Positions 1-8,112 are shown, numbered from the stretch's first letter. The stretch is DNA of 10,862 bases from JBBDIO01 sp040880365 (GCA_040880365.1 JBBDIO010000289.1:1-10862); one strand, 5' to 3'. Translations and numbers: made by a program. Notes: generated from the letters alone by a model not told the origin.

Positions 1-2520
1 GTCTCCGGACTGGTGGGGGCAGCGCAGTATGAGGCCATGGAGGCGGCGCCCGGCAGCGGCACGGCCGGCTGGGGCGCGCTCGGCGGCGGCCTGATGATGT
101 CCGCGCTGCTGATCGCCGGCGGCAATATTGCCCGCGGCGGCGTCTTCGGGATGAATCCCGATTATCGGCCCAAACGCCATATCCTGCATACGTTCAGTCA
201 GGCGGAACAGATCGCCGCCGTCGTAGAGCACCGAGCCGCTGACCAGGCTGAACTGGCCCTGGGCATCGCCCGCCGCAGAGGTTGTCGCGGGGGTCGAGGT
301 GGCAGGCTGTTGCACTTTGCGATAGCTGCCCCGCGGACGCACGCCCGCGGCATCCCACTGCAAGCCCTGGTCGCCCAGCGCGTTCCAGTCCATTTCGGCA
401 TATTGGGGCACGGCCTCGGTGATTTCGCGGGTAACGCCCCGTTCATCGCCATAGGGCCAGTTGCTGCCCATGCGCGTTGCCAGATGATCCAGAATCATCC
501 AGTCGGGTGCGGCCCGGCTTTGCGGATCGCGCACGGCACGCGGCGCACGCTGCACACGGCGTTCCAGATTGGTGAACGTGCCGTCGTTTTCGGCCCAGCT
601 GACCGCGGGCAAGACCACGTCGGCCTGCTGCGCCGTTTCGCTCAGGAACAAGTCCTGCACAATCAGCAGATCCAGCTTGTCCAGATTGGCGCGCCAGGTG
701 GGGCGTTCGGTGGCGGGGTTGGCGCCCATGATATAGAGCGCCTTGATCTGCGTGCCCGCGCCTTCCAACATCTGGCGATAGGTGAGTCCCGGTGCGGTGG
801 GCACACTTGCGCCCCAAAGCTGTTCCAGGTGAGCGCGCGCCTCGGCGTCGTCCAGTTCGGCATAGCCGGGCAGCGCATTGGGCAAAAGGCCCATATCGCG
901 GCAGCCCTGGCTGTTGGCTTCCAGCCCGATATAGGCCAGACGGTCGAAATGGCCTGTGACCATCGCCAGATTGGTGAGACCGTTGACAGTCTGTGCGCCG
1001 GTTTCGCCGCGTGCGGCCATTGGCCCATAGAGGATCAGGGCGTTCTGGCTGTTGGCGAGCAATTCGGCAGCCGCCTGCACCGCGGCGGGGTCTACGCCGC
1101 AAACGTCGCGCAGATCGGCGTCGCTCACATCGCCCACCATGCCGGCGACGCGGGGCTTTTCGCCCTCGCTCACGTCCAGCGCGGCTTTGGTCAATGCGTT
1201 GAGGAGGGTGGGTTCAGACCCGGGACGATAGCCCAGATAGGGACCATCATAGCGGGTCAGTTCGATCTGGCGGGGGTGGGCGATGATCAGCTTGGCGCCG
1301 CCGCGGCGCACTGCCCGCTTCAGATGAACGTCGAGAATAGGCAGTTCTTCGCTGGGATCCACGCCAAAGAGCACGATGGTATCAACCTGGGGATTTGGCC
1401 CGTATTGAGGCTTCATCACCTGGGTCAGCGCGGGCATCCCACCCGGCAGCGCGGTGACATCGCCGCCGTCGCGGTGGTCGATATTGTTGGTGCCCACCAG
1501 CTGGCGGAAGAAGCGTTGGAATAGATAGTTGCTTTCGTTGGAAAGCTTGGCGCTGCCGATGCCGCCAATGGCGTTGGCGCCGTGCTTCTCTTTCACTTCG
1601 CCCAGCTTTTCGGCCACATATTCCAGGGCTTCGCTCCAGGTGGCGGGCTGCAATTCGCCGTCCTTGCGCACCAGCGGCATGGTCAGCCGGTCGGCGTGGT
1701 TGATCCAGCCGTGGGCAAAGCGGCCCTTGTCACAGATCCATTGGTCGTTGACCTGCATATTTTCGCGGCCCACAATGCGGCGCACCGAATGGGTGCGACT
1801 ATCCAGGCGGATGTTGCAGCCGATGGAACAGTGGGTGCAGATGCTGGGCGTGCGTTCGATTTCCCAGGGGCGATAGGCGAAGCGGGCAACCCGGTTGGTC
1901 AAGGCTCCCACGGGGCAAATATCAATGATATTACCGCCCGTTTTGGCGTCGACAGGTTTGCCATCCTGAATATCAATAATCGTGGAACCACCGCGTTCGA
2001 ACAAGCCGAGTTGCGGCTTGTCTTCCCACTCTTCCAGATAGCGAATACAGCGCCAACAGACCACACAGCGTTCCTGATCCAACACAATGGTGTCGGAGAT
2101 CATGTAGTGCTTGTTCTTGTGGCGCTTGGGTTCTACCAGTTGGCTGATGCCCGGCCCATAGCGCATGGTCTGGTCTTGCAACGGACATTCGCCACCCTTG
2201 TCGCAAATGGGACAGTCGAGCGGGTGATTGAGCAGGATAAATGCCAGATTGGCTTCCTGGGTCGCCTGTACCTCTTCGGTTTCAGTGCGAACCACCATTC
2301 CCTCGCCGGCGGGCACAGAACACGCAGTTTGCAACATGGCACCGCGTGGCCCTTCGATTTCGACCAGGCACATGCGACAACACGCAACGGGATCGAGCTT
2401 GGGATGGCTGCAAAAGACCGGAATTTCGATGCCCAGCTTGGCGGCGGCATCGACAACCAGCGTGCCTTTGGGCACCTGGACTTCCCGGTCGTCTATGGTG
2501 AGCGTTACTGTATCGGTCAT
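1..2520 (-). CDS. nuoG: NADH-quinone oxidoreductase subunit G (partial, runs off left edge)
   Basis: NuoG is the large iron-sulfur subunit of the complex I NADH module; it passes electrons from NuoF towards NuoI and NuoB. The frame opens with ATG at 2520, preceded by AAAGG about 10 bases upstream, and stays open for 840 codons to the window edge. Visible cluster ligands are: 2Fe-2S C36, C47, C50, C66; an H98-x3-C102-x2-C105-x5-C111 site (N5); C151-x2-C154-x2-C157 with C201 (N4); and C227-x2-C230-x3-C234-x27-C262, the N7 site found in some bacterial NuoG proteins. A molybdopterin-oxidoreductase-like domain follows. After a Pro/Thr/Ala-rich linker (about residues 740-755) the C-terminal dinucleotide-binding-like domain starts at FSLVSGSVLYDGG. 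Recognisable sequence stops after residue ~803 (about base 115), where the expected continuation of that domain is lost in all three minus frames. It is the last visible gene of the minus operon. Confidence 0.95.
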   Translation of the reverse strand, partial: MTDTVTLTIDDREVQVPKGTLVVDAAAKLGIEIPVFCSHPKLDPVACCRMCLVEIEGPRGAMLQTACSVPAGEGMVVRTETEEVQATQEANLAFILLNHPLDCPICDKGGECPLQDQTMRYGPGISQLVEPKRHKNKHYMISDTIVLDQERCVVCWRCIRYLEEWEDKPQLGLFERGGSTIIDIQDGKPVDAKTGGNIIDICPVGALTNRVARFAYRPWEIERTPSICTHCSIGCNIRLDSRTHSVRRIVGRENMQVNDQWICDKGRFAHGWINHADRLTMPLVRKDGELQPATWSEALEYVAEKLGEVKEKHGANAIGGIGSAKLSNESNYLFQRFFRQLVGTNNIDHRDGGDVTALPGGMPALTQVMKPQYGPNPQVDTIVLFGVDPSEELPILDVHLKRAVRRGGAKLIIAHPRQIELTRYDGPYLGYRPGSEPTLLNALTKAALDVSEGEKPRVAGMVGDVSDADLRDVCGVDPAAVQAAAELLANSQNALILYGPMAARGETGAQTVNGLTNLAMVTGHFDRLAYIGLEANSQGCRDMGLLPNALPGYAELDDAEARAHLEQLWGASVPTAPGLTYRQMLEGAGTQIKALYIMGANPATERPTWRANLDKLDLLIVQDLFLSETAQQADVVLPAVSWAENDGTFTNLERRVQRAPRAVRDPQSRAAPDWMILDHLATRMGSNWPYGDERGVTREITEAVPQYAEMDWNALGDQGLQWDAAGVRPRGSYRKVQQPATSTPATTSAAGDAQGQFSLVSGSVLYDGGDLFRLTERMQDMAFGPIIGIHPEDAAAGNIAAGDQQRGHHQAAAERAPAGRAAAGRRLHGLILRCPHQSGD
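114..139. repeat. Imperfect 26-bp palindrome at the point where NuoG similarity is lost
   Basis: Two 13-base arms (cgccggcggcaat and attgcccgcggcg) are reverse complements except at two adjacent positions, and the central 12 bases ggcaatattgcc are fully palindromic. The element lies inside the nuoG frame, just where the translated sequence stops resembling the family. It could be coding sequence by chance, or the pivot of a fold-back join. Confidence 0.55.
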
Positions 2521-2536
2521 TGTGGCGTACCTTTAT

Positions 2537-2629
2537 ATTGCATATCGCGAGATTGCATGTCGCGCGTCGGGTGCACAGTTGGATGCCCAGGCGGCTGCAA
2601 AGGCAGGTGCCCAGGCTGGTGCAAGGTCA
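2537..2629. repeat. Direct repeats in the nuoEF-nuoG spacer
   Basis: The 106-base spacer holds two adjacent imperfect duplications. A 15-base unit is repeated at 2537-2551 and 2552-2566 (attgcatatcgcgag / attgcatgtcgcgcg, 13 of 15 identical). A 24-base unit is repeated at 2582-2605 and 2606-2629 (19 of 24 identical, core tgcccaggc), and its second copy runs over the nuoEF stop codon. No terminator with a T-run is visible, so nuoG is likely co-transcribed with nuoEF. Confidence 0.7.
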
Positions 2630-4711
2630 ACTGGCATCGGTACCGTTGGCGGCGGGTTGACGGGGAGCTGTGTGCGCCGCACTCTTAGCTGAACCGTTTT
2701 CTGCACCATTTCCCGCACCGTTGGTCTTGCCTTCGCCCGGTTTGCCGCCCACTACTGTATCGCGCAGCAACGGCGAATCGCCATCCGGCTCGAAATAGGA
2801 ATTGTGCAGCGAGCTGGGCTGATTGACATCGGGGCGATAGATGGGGCGGATGGGCAAATTGGGTCCGCTATCGTCGGGATTGGTCGTGTCGATAAGCTGG
2901 ATGAATTCGCCGCGGAATTTTGCCAGATTGCTCTGGAGACCCCACACTGCGGCATCGCCAAAGGGACAGAACGACTTGCCCGCAATGAATTTGGAGATGT
3001 GTTCCATTAGCTCCAGGTCTTTCTGGCGTCCGCCACCGGCTTCGATGCGTTCCAGAATGCCTTCGAGCCAGCCGGTGCCTTCGCGACAGGGCGTGCATTT
3101 GCCGCAGCTTTCTTCGCGATAGAAAGCCAGGGTGCGCCGCGCCACTTCGACCATAGAGGCGCGGTCGTCGATGATGACGATGCCTGCCGAACCCAGCAAC
3201 GAGCCGGCTTCCTGCACGCTCTCATAGTCCATCTTCACATCGACCTGGTCGGGCATGAGCAATTTCATAGACAGCCCGCCGGGGACAATGGCCTTGATGC
3301 CCGCGTTTTCATCCTGCAACCCGCCGGCATGTTTATAAATGATCTCGCTGAGCGGCACGGCATGGGGCAATTCATAAAGCCCGGGTTGTTTTACATTGCC
3401 GCTGAGACAGAAGATGCGCATACCGGGGCTGCGTTCGGTGCCAAAGCCTTTGTACCATTCCACACCGTGACGCATGACATGGGTCACATTGCAGATGGAT
3501 TCCACATTGTTGACAATGGTCGGTTTGCTATAGAGACCCTCGACCGCGGGGAAGGGCGGTTTCATGCGCGGATGGCCGCGAAAGCCTTCCAGGCTGCTGA
3601 GCAGGGCAGTCTCTTCGCCACATTCATAGGCGCCTGCGCCGCGATGTATAACCAACTCCAGGTTGAAATCGGTGCCAAATATCTTCTGGCCCAGATAGCC
3701 CTTGGCTTTGGCTTCTTTCATCGCTTCGACCAGCCGCGTGTAGGCGAAATAGTATTCGCCGCGGATGTAGATGAACGCGGTTTCGGCCTGGATGGCAAAC
3801 GCGCTCATGATGATCCCCTCGATGAGCTGATGGGGATCGTATTCCATGATAATGCGGTCTTTGAAGGTGCCGGGTTCCGATTCGTCGGCGTTGACCACCA
3901 GATAGCGCGGGAAGGCGGGCGCCAGGAAGCCCCACTTGACACCCGTGGGGAAGCCGGCACCGCCACGGCCGCGTATGCCGCTGTCTTTGATCTGGGCGAT
4001 CATATCTTCGGCTTTCACTTCGTTCAGCACGCGCTTGGCGGTGGCATAGCCGCCATCGGCCTCATACGCGTCGAGGCGATGACTATCGGGCTGGTGGATC
4101 CGCGCCGTAAGATAGCGTGTTTCCATACCGCCGATATGATAGGGGCCTGCCGCCTTGCCTTCACCGGCAGGATCGCCCGTGGGCGTCCAGCGTTCCAGAT
4201 TTTCAAACGCTTTGCCCTGGTTGATCACGCCCAGCAACTTTTCCACATCCTGGGCCGATTCCAGCTCTTCGAAATAGCGAATCTTGCCCGTCTTTTGTTC
4301 GGTCACGCTGACCATGGGGGCGGTGCCACACGAACCGAGACACTCCATATGATCCAGCGCAAATTTGCCGTCTTCGGTCTGTTGCCCGTGGTGAATGCCC
4401 AGTTGGTCTTCGATGTGGTGCATACACTGGTTGGCGCCGCGCAACATGCAGGGCACATTGGTACACACTTCCACGTGATACTCGCCTTTGGGCGCTTCGT
4501 GGAACATATTATAAAAGCCCACGACCGCGCCCACCTCGGCGGGTTCCAGTTCCAGCATTTCGGCCAGTTCGTTTTGGGCATCGACGCGACAATAGCCAAA
4601 TTCACGCTGGATTATGTACAACGCGGGCAAAACCGCCGAGCGTTGTCGTCCGGGTGGGTATAGGTCCATCCATTTGCGAATCTCTGCACGTACCGATTCG
4701 GAAAGTACCAT
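2627..4711 (-). CDS. Fused NADH-quinone oxidoreductase subunits E and F
   Basis: One continuous 694-residue protein joins NuoE (about residues 1-170) and NuoF (about 195-640), forming the NADH-oxidising tip of complex I. The NuoE part has the N1a 2Fe-2S ligands C83 and C88 (CTNVPC), C124 and C128 (CLGSC). The NuoF part has the FMN/NADH motif GIRGRGGAGFPTG (245-257), NADESEPGTFKDR (274-286), ECGEETALL (363-371) and the N3 4Fe-4S ligands C536, C539, C542 (SCGKCTPC) and C582 (SFCPFGD). The linker (about 165-200) is Gly/Pro/Thr-rich, and the last ~50 residues form a Gly/Asn/Ala-rich tail beyond normal NuoF. The ATG at 4711 is preferred because it begins the usual NuoE sequence and follows AGAGAAAG. 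An upstream in-frame ATG at 4771 would add 20 residues that do not look like NuoE and has no clear ribosome site. The start lies 104 bases after nuoCD. The fusion follows the usual E-F gene order and shows no frameshift. Confidence 0.95.
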   Translation of the reverse strand: MVLSESVRAEIRKWMDLYPPGRQRSAVLPALYIIQREFGYCRVDAQNELAEMLELEPAEVGAVVGFYNMFHEAPKGEYHVEVCTNVPCMLRGANQCMHHIEDQLGIHHGQQTEDGKFALDHMECLGSCGTAPMVSVTEQKTGKIRYFEELESAQDVEKLLGVINQGKAFENLERWTPTGDPAGEGKAAGPYHIGGMETRYLTARIHQPDSHRLDAYEADGGYATAKRVLNEVKAEDMIAQIKDSGIRGRGGAGFPTGVKWGFLAPAFPRYLVVNADESEPGTFKDRIIMEYDPHQLIEGIIMSAFAIQAETAFIYIRGEYYFAYTRLVEAMKEAKAKGYLGQKIFGTDFNLELVIHRGAGAYECGEETALLSSLEGFRGHPRMKPPFPAVEGLYSKPTIVNNVESICNVTHVMRHGVEWYKGFGTERSPGMRIFCLSGNVKQPGLYELPHAVPLSEIIYKHAGGLQDENAGIKAIVPGGLSMKLLMPDQVDVKMDYESVQEAGSLLGSAGIVIIDDRASMVEVARRTLAFYREESCGKCTPCREGTGWLEGILERIEAGGGRQKDLELMEHISKFIAGKSFCPFGDAAVWGLQSNLAKFRGEFIQLIDTTNPDDSGPNLPIRPIYRPDVNQPSSLHNSYFEPDGDSPLLRDTVVGGKPGEGKTNGAGNGAENGSAKSAAHTAPRQPAANGTDAS

Positions 4712-4726
4712 AAGTTCTGCTTTCTC

Positions 4727-4764
4727 TTGTGACGCAATCGCTCTTGTTGTGACGCCTATGACGC
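4727..4764. repeat. Direct repeats upstream of nuoEF
   Basis: In the nuoCD-nuoEF spacer the 9-mer ttgtgacgc occurs at 4727-4735 and 4747-4755 inside a longer degenerate unit (ctcttg...tgacgc), and tgacgc recurs at 4759-4764. The period is about 20 bases. The repeat lies just upstream of the preferred nuoEF start and would be translated only if the distal ATG at 4771 were used. Confidence 0.55.
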
Positions 4765-4815
4765 AGGCCATGCCATACTCTGGCTGTGTGCCGCGCCTGG
4801 ATTTCTGCGCGCGAC

Positions 4816-6657
4816 CTACCGATCCACTTCGCCCAGTACAATATCAATGGAGCCGATGTTGGTTACGATATCGGAAAGCATGTGCTGCCGGCTCATTTTA
4901 CTCACCGCATAGAGGTTGTTGAAACTCGGCCCGCGCACATGCAGGCGGTAGGGCTTGCCCGATCCGTCGCTGTAGATAAAGAAGCCCAGTTCGCCCTTGC
5001 TGGATTCGATGCCATGATAGACCATGCCCGGGGCGACGCGGAAGCCTTCGGTCATCAGTTTGAAGTGATGGATCAACGCTTCCATGCTCACATCCAGCTC
5101 GGCACGCGGCGGCAAACTTACCTTGCGTTCGTCGGTCTTATACAGACCGTCGGGCAGGTCGTTGACGGCCTGGTTGAGGATGCGCAAACTCTGGCGCAAT
5201 TCGGCCATGCGCACCACATAGCGGGCATAACAGTCGCCCTCGTTCATCACAGGCACGTCAAATTCAAAACGTTCATAGCCGCCATAGGGGACATCGCGCC
5301 GCAGATCCCAATCTACACCGCTGCCGCGCAGCATAGGCCCGGTCAGCCCCATGTTGATCACTTCGTCGCGCGTCAGCACGCCGATGCCTTCCAGCCGTTC
5401 GCGCCAGAGTGGGCTATCGGTGATCATACGTTCGTAGTCGTCGAAACAGCCGGGCAGAATCGCCAGCAGTTCGCGCAGATTGGGCAGGAACGCAGGGGGC
5501 AGGTCTTTCCAGACGCCGCCGACGCGGATATAACTTAAGGTGAGGCGCGCGCCGCAGACCATTTCAAACAGGTCGAGAATGCGCTCGCGCTCGCGGGTAG
5601 CATACATGAGCAGGCTCATGCCGGTGCCCGAAACGTCGAGCACATGAGTCGAAAGCCAGAACAGATGCGAGGCAATGCGCTGGAGTTCGGCCATGATGAT
5701 GCGGATGACCTGGGCGCGCTGGGGAATTTCTACCCCCAATGCGTTTTCGACTGCCAGACAGTAGCCCAGGTTGTTGCTCATGGATGAGAGATAGTCCATG
5801 CGGTCGGTATAGTAGACAAAATCCTTGTAGCGCTTGTTCTCGCCGGTTTTTTCAAAGCCGCTGTGCAAATAGCCCAGATCCGGGTCAATATTGACCACGG
5901 TTTCGCCATCCAGCTCGACCACCAGGCGCAAAACGCCGTGGGTGCTGGGATGGTGGGGACCCATGTTGATGATCATGTGTTCCCGGTTCATGCCGGGGGG
6001 CAGGGTGGGCGCAATGCTTTCGGCGGGCAAAATCTGCTTGCCCAGCGTTTCAAACTGGGGATCGTCCCACGTAAAGGAGAAGGGAACTTCTTCGCCGCCC
6101 ACAGGAATGTTTTTGCGCAGGGGATGGTTGGGCCAGTGGATGGGCATGAGAATACGCCGGGGATCCGGGTGATCCTGAAATTCGACCCCCATGAGATCCA
6201 GCACTTCGCGTTCGGGCCACAGTGCGCCTTCGTAGATGGAACTGAGGCTGGGCACGGTGGGACGGTCGTCGGCGTTCATCTCTGCCGGGCAGACTATGGT
6301 GAGATGCTGGCCGCGGCCATAGGCACGCAACTGATAAATAAGGTGAAAACGGGCTTCGTCGGGGCCGATGGGCAAATCCAGGCGATCGACCGCGGTGACA
6401 TCGACCAGACCGTCATATTGCAGTTCGGGGTCAGATTTGACGAAAGCAGCCAGTTCCAGCAAGCGCTGGGGTTGTACATAGACAACCTGTTGGCCCTTGT
6501 GCTCGCCCGCGGCGAGAATATCTTCGCCAAACTGCGCCACAATCCGCTGTGTGTCTGCGGTCTCGCCGGTGGGCAGGGGGGCGACGGCAGGAATGGTGGG
6601 GTCATTCAGGCCCGGTAAGGTTTCGTATTCGCGATGAACTGGCGATACTTTCAACAT
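4816..6657 (-). CDS. nuoCD: Fused NADH-quinone oxidoreductase subunits C and D
   Basis: A 613-residue fusion of NuoC (30-kDa subunit, about residues 30-200) and NuoD (49-kDa subunit, about 223-613), part of the quinone-reducing connecting module. NuoC is shown by the signature around 148-181 (PEREVLDLMGVEFQDHPDPR followed by RILMPIHWPNHPLRK). NuoD begins near M223 with MIINMGPHHPSTHGVLR, whose GPHHPSTHG loop (233-241) lines the quinone cavity in known structures. It continues with LGYLHSGFEK and DRMDYLSSMSNN (Y289 is the likely counterpart of the quinone-binding tyrosine) and ends in the family's typical GSIDIVLGEVDR. A short Pro-rich linker joins the halves. The ATG at 6657 follows GGAG with 8 bases of spacing. 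C-D fusions are known in Escherichia coli and other bacteria. The gene starts 118 bases after nuoB. Confidence 0.96.
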   Translation of the reverse strand: MLKVSPVHREYETLPGLNDPTIPAVAPLPTGETADTQRIVAQFGEDILAAGEHKGQQVVYVQPQRLLELAAFVKSDPELQYDGLVDVTAVDRLDLPIGPDEARFHLIYQLRAYGRGQHLTIVCPAEMNADDRPTVPSLSSIYEGALWPEREVLDLMGVEFQDHPDPRRILMPIHWPNHPLRKNIPVGGEEVPFSFTWDDPQFETLGKQILPAESIAPTLPPGMNREHMIINMGPHHPSTHGVLRLVVELDGETVVNIDPDLGYLHSGFEKTGENKRYKDFVYYTDRMDYLSSMSNNLGYCLAVENALGVEIPQRAQVIRIIMAELQRIASHLFWLSTHVLDVSGTGMSLLMYATRERERILDLFEMVCGARLTLSYIRVGGVWKDLPPAFLPNLRELLAILPGCFDDYERMITDSPLWRERLEGIGVLTRDEVINMGLTGPMLRGSGVDWDLRRDVPYGGYERFEFDVPVMNEGDCYARYVVRMAELRQSLRILNQAVNDLPDGLYKTDERKVSLPPRAELDVSMEALIHHFKLMTEGFRVAPGMVYHGIESSKGELGFFIYSDGSGKPYRLHVRGPSFNNLYAVSKMSRQHMLSDIVTNIGSIDIVLGEVDR

Positions 6658-6775
6658 GCAGCGTTCTCCAGGCTTCTATCTAAAAGGCTGAGCGGATGAA
6701 ATGGGTGAGGCAAGCCGCGCGCGCGATTTTATACGCAGGCGCAGCGTTCCAAACGGCGCAGATCATCCTGGGCTT
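6658..6775 (-). other. nuoB-nuoCD spacer with flanking 8-base repeat
   Basis: The 118-base spacer contains no terminator-like hairpin. The octamer ggcttcta occurs at both ends (6671-6678 and 6771-6778), about 100 bases apart, once covering the nuoB stop and once near the nuoCD ribosome site. There is also an alternating CG run (gccgcgcgcgcga, about 6714-6726). A 28-codon frame (6766-6680) is present but nothing indicates that it is a gene. Confidence 0.4.
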
Positions 6776-7360
<585 letters not shown>

Positions 7361-7446
7361 AGTATCCTCGTGTTCTCCTTATTCCCAATCGAATTTTCAA
7401 ATTTTCGTCCTGGGACGTCCGGGCGTGTGTCTATATCGGGGCAGTG

Positions 7447-7475
7447 TTCCCGCGCCGGATGTTTTTGCGCGGGAA
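7447..7475 (-). other. GC-rich hairpin in nuoA-nuoB spacer
   Basis: Perfect 9-base arms (ttcccgcgc at 7447-7455, gcgcgggaa at 7467-7475) enclose an 11-base loop, just 5 bases after the nuoA stop on the minus strand. There is no T-run after the 3' arm on the minus strand, so it does not look like a complete intrinsic terminator. An mRNA-stability or processing hairpin between nuoA and nuoB is possible. The same spacer has an 8-base tandem (aattttca/aattttcg, about 7393-7408). Confidence 0.5.
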
Positions 7476-7480
7476 GCGGA

Positions 7481-7858
7481 TCAGCTCTGTTCCCAGTCGA
7501 GCGCGCCTTTACGCCATTCGTAGAGCAGGCCAAAGATCAAAATAAACAAAAAGAAACCCATAGGCGCAAGGGCCAGGGTCATGGAAAAATCGTCGCGCAA
7601 ATCGCGGATGATGGCTGCCCAGGGGAAGAGAAAAATAACTTCGATATCGAAGAGCAGAAACAGCATGGCAACGAGATAGTATTTGATGGGGAAACGACGC
7701 CGGGCATCGTGAAACGGGATGATCCCGGATTCGTAGACTTCCAGCTTTTGCTTGTTGTCGCGTCGGGGCCCAAGCACGGTGGGCAGGCCGATGGCGATGC
7801 CGGCAAAGACAATGGCGACAACAATCAGGATGAGCAGCGGTAAATATTCACCGGCCAT
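7481..7858 (-). CDS. nuoA: NADH-quinone oxidoreductase subunit A (copy 1, heads the hydrophilic-arm operon)
   Basis: NuoA is a small membrane subunit with three helices at the base of the quinone channel. The 125-residue product shows helix 1 (about 6-30), the loop with VYESG (serine where many homologues have the switch cysteine), KYYLVAMLFLLFDIEVIFLFPW (helix 2, with acidic residues D and E) and helix 3, ending in the diagnostic YEWRKGALDW. The start at 7858 has GAGAGG about 10 bases upstream. It is the first gene of the minus operon and is led by the promoter at 8208-8236, which implies a leader of about 340 bases. It is related to, but clearly different from, the nuoA at 9002. Confidence 0.97.
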   Translation of the reverse strand: MAGEYLPLLILIVVAIVFAGIAIGLPTVLGPRRDNKQKLEVYESGIIPFHDARRRFPIKYYLVAMLFLLFDIEVIFLFPWAAIIRDLRDDFSMTLALAPMGFFLFILIFGLLYEWRKGALDWEQS

Positions 7859-7929
7859 TAGGGCGCAACCTCTCTACTGTTAATTTCTGACGCTATCTGA
7901 ATCTGGCTTGCATCTGAAAGCAAACTGCG

Positions 7930-7979
7930 CAACTGCCACACTGCGCAATCTGTGACACTGTACAATCTGTGACACTGTG
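7930..7979. repeat. Three degenerate 16-17-base tandem repeats in nuoA leader
   Basis: The 16-mer caatctgtgacactgt occurs exactly at 7946-7961 and 7963-7978 (period 17). A degenerate copy, caactgccacactgcg, precedes it at 7930-7945. The array lies 70-120 bases upstream of the copy-1 nuoA start, inside its inferred 5' leader. Confidence 0.8.
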
Positions 7980-7982
7980 CGA

Positions 7983-8006
7983 CAGCAACAATGCGGCAGC
8001 AACAAT
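7983..8006. repeat. 10-base direct repeat
   Basis: The 10-mer cagcaacaat occurs at 7983-7992 and 7997-8006, separated by gcgg. It directly follows the 17-base repeat array. Confidence 0.75.
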
Positions 8007-8045
8007 TTTTATAATAATTTCCAGATTGACAAAATCCATGAGGAT

Positions 8046-8070
8046 ATTTTGCAAATGTGATTTGCAAAAT
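8046..8070. promoter_or_regulatory. Perfect 11-3-11 inverted repeat
   Basis: The arms attttgcaaat (8046-8056) and atttgcaaaat (8060-8070) are exact reverse complements around gtg. The AT-rich dyad with a 3-base centre looks more like a protein operator than a terminator, because no T-run follows. It lies in the inferred leader of the minus operon. The binding protein is unknown. Confidence 0.6.
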
Positions 8071-8072
8071 TA

Positions 8073-8112
8073 TGACTCAACATCACCAGGCAAAGTGCAG
8101 AGTGTTGAGTCA
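8073..8112. promoter_or_regulatory. Inverted repeat with 10-base arms and 20-base loop
   Basis: The arms tgactcaaca (8073-8082) and tgttgagtca (8103-8112) are exact reverse complements. They sit two bases from the neighbouring perfect dyad. They could form an RNA hairpin in the minus-operon leader, or be two half-sites of one operator. Confidence 0.55.

Noticed and set aside
13..1524. Long plus-strand open frame (503 codons)
   Set aside because: It is the exact antisense register of nuoG, whose cluster ligands and domain order are clear; antisense frames in GC-rich genes are often open. Only the first ~113 bases might be genuine plus-strand coding.
2521..2626. Terminator between nuoEF and nuoG
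   Set aside because: No hairpin followed by a T-run on the minus strand; only direct repeats are present.
6680..6766. 28-codon frame between nuoB and nuoCD
   Set aside because: Too short, AGG directly abuts the ATG, and no recognisable sequence; likely chance.
7930..8006. CRISPR array or att site
   Set aside because: Repeat units are tandem, 10-17 bases long, without unique spacers, and no cas or integrase gene is present.
8026..8054. Perfect TTGACA on the plus strand as a promoter
   Set aside because: At 16-18 bases downstream only TTTGCA/TTGCAA/TGCAAA are found, not a usable -10.
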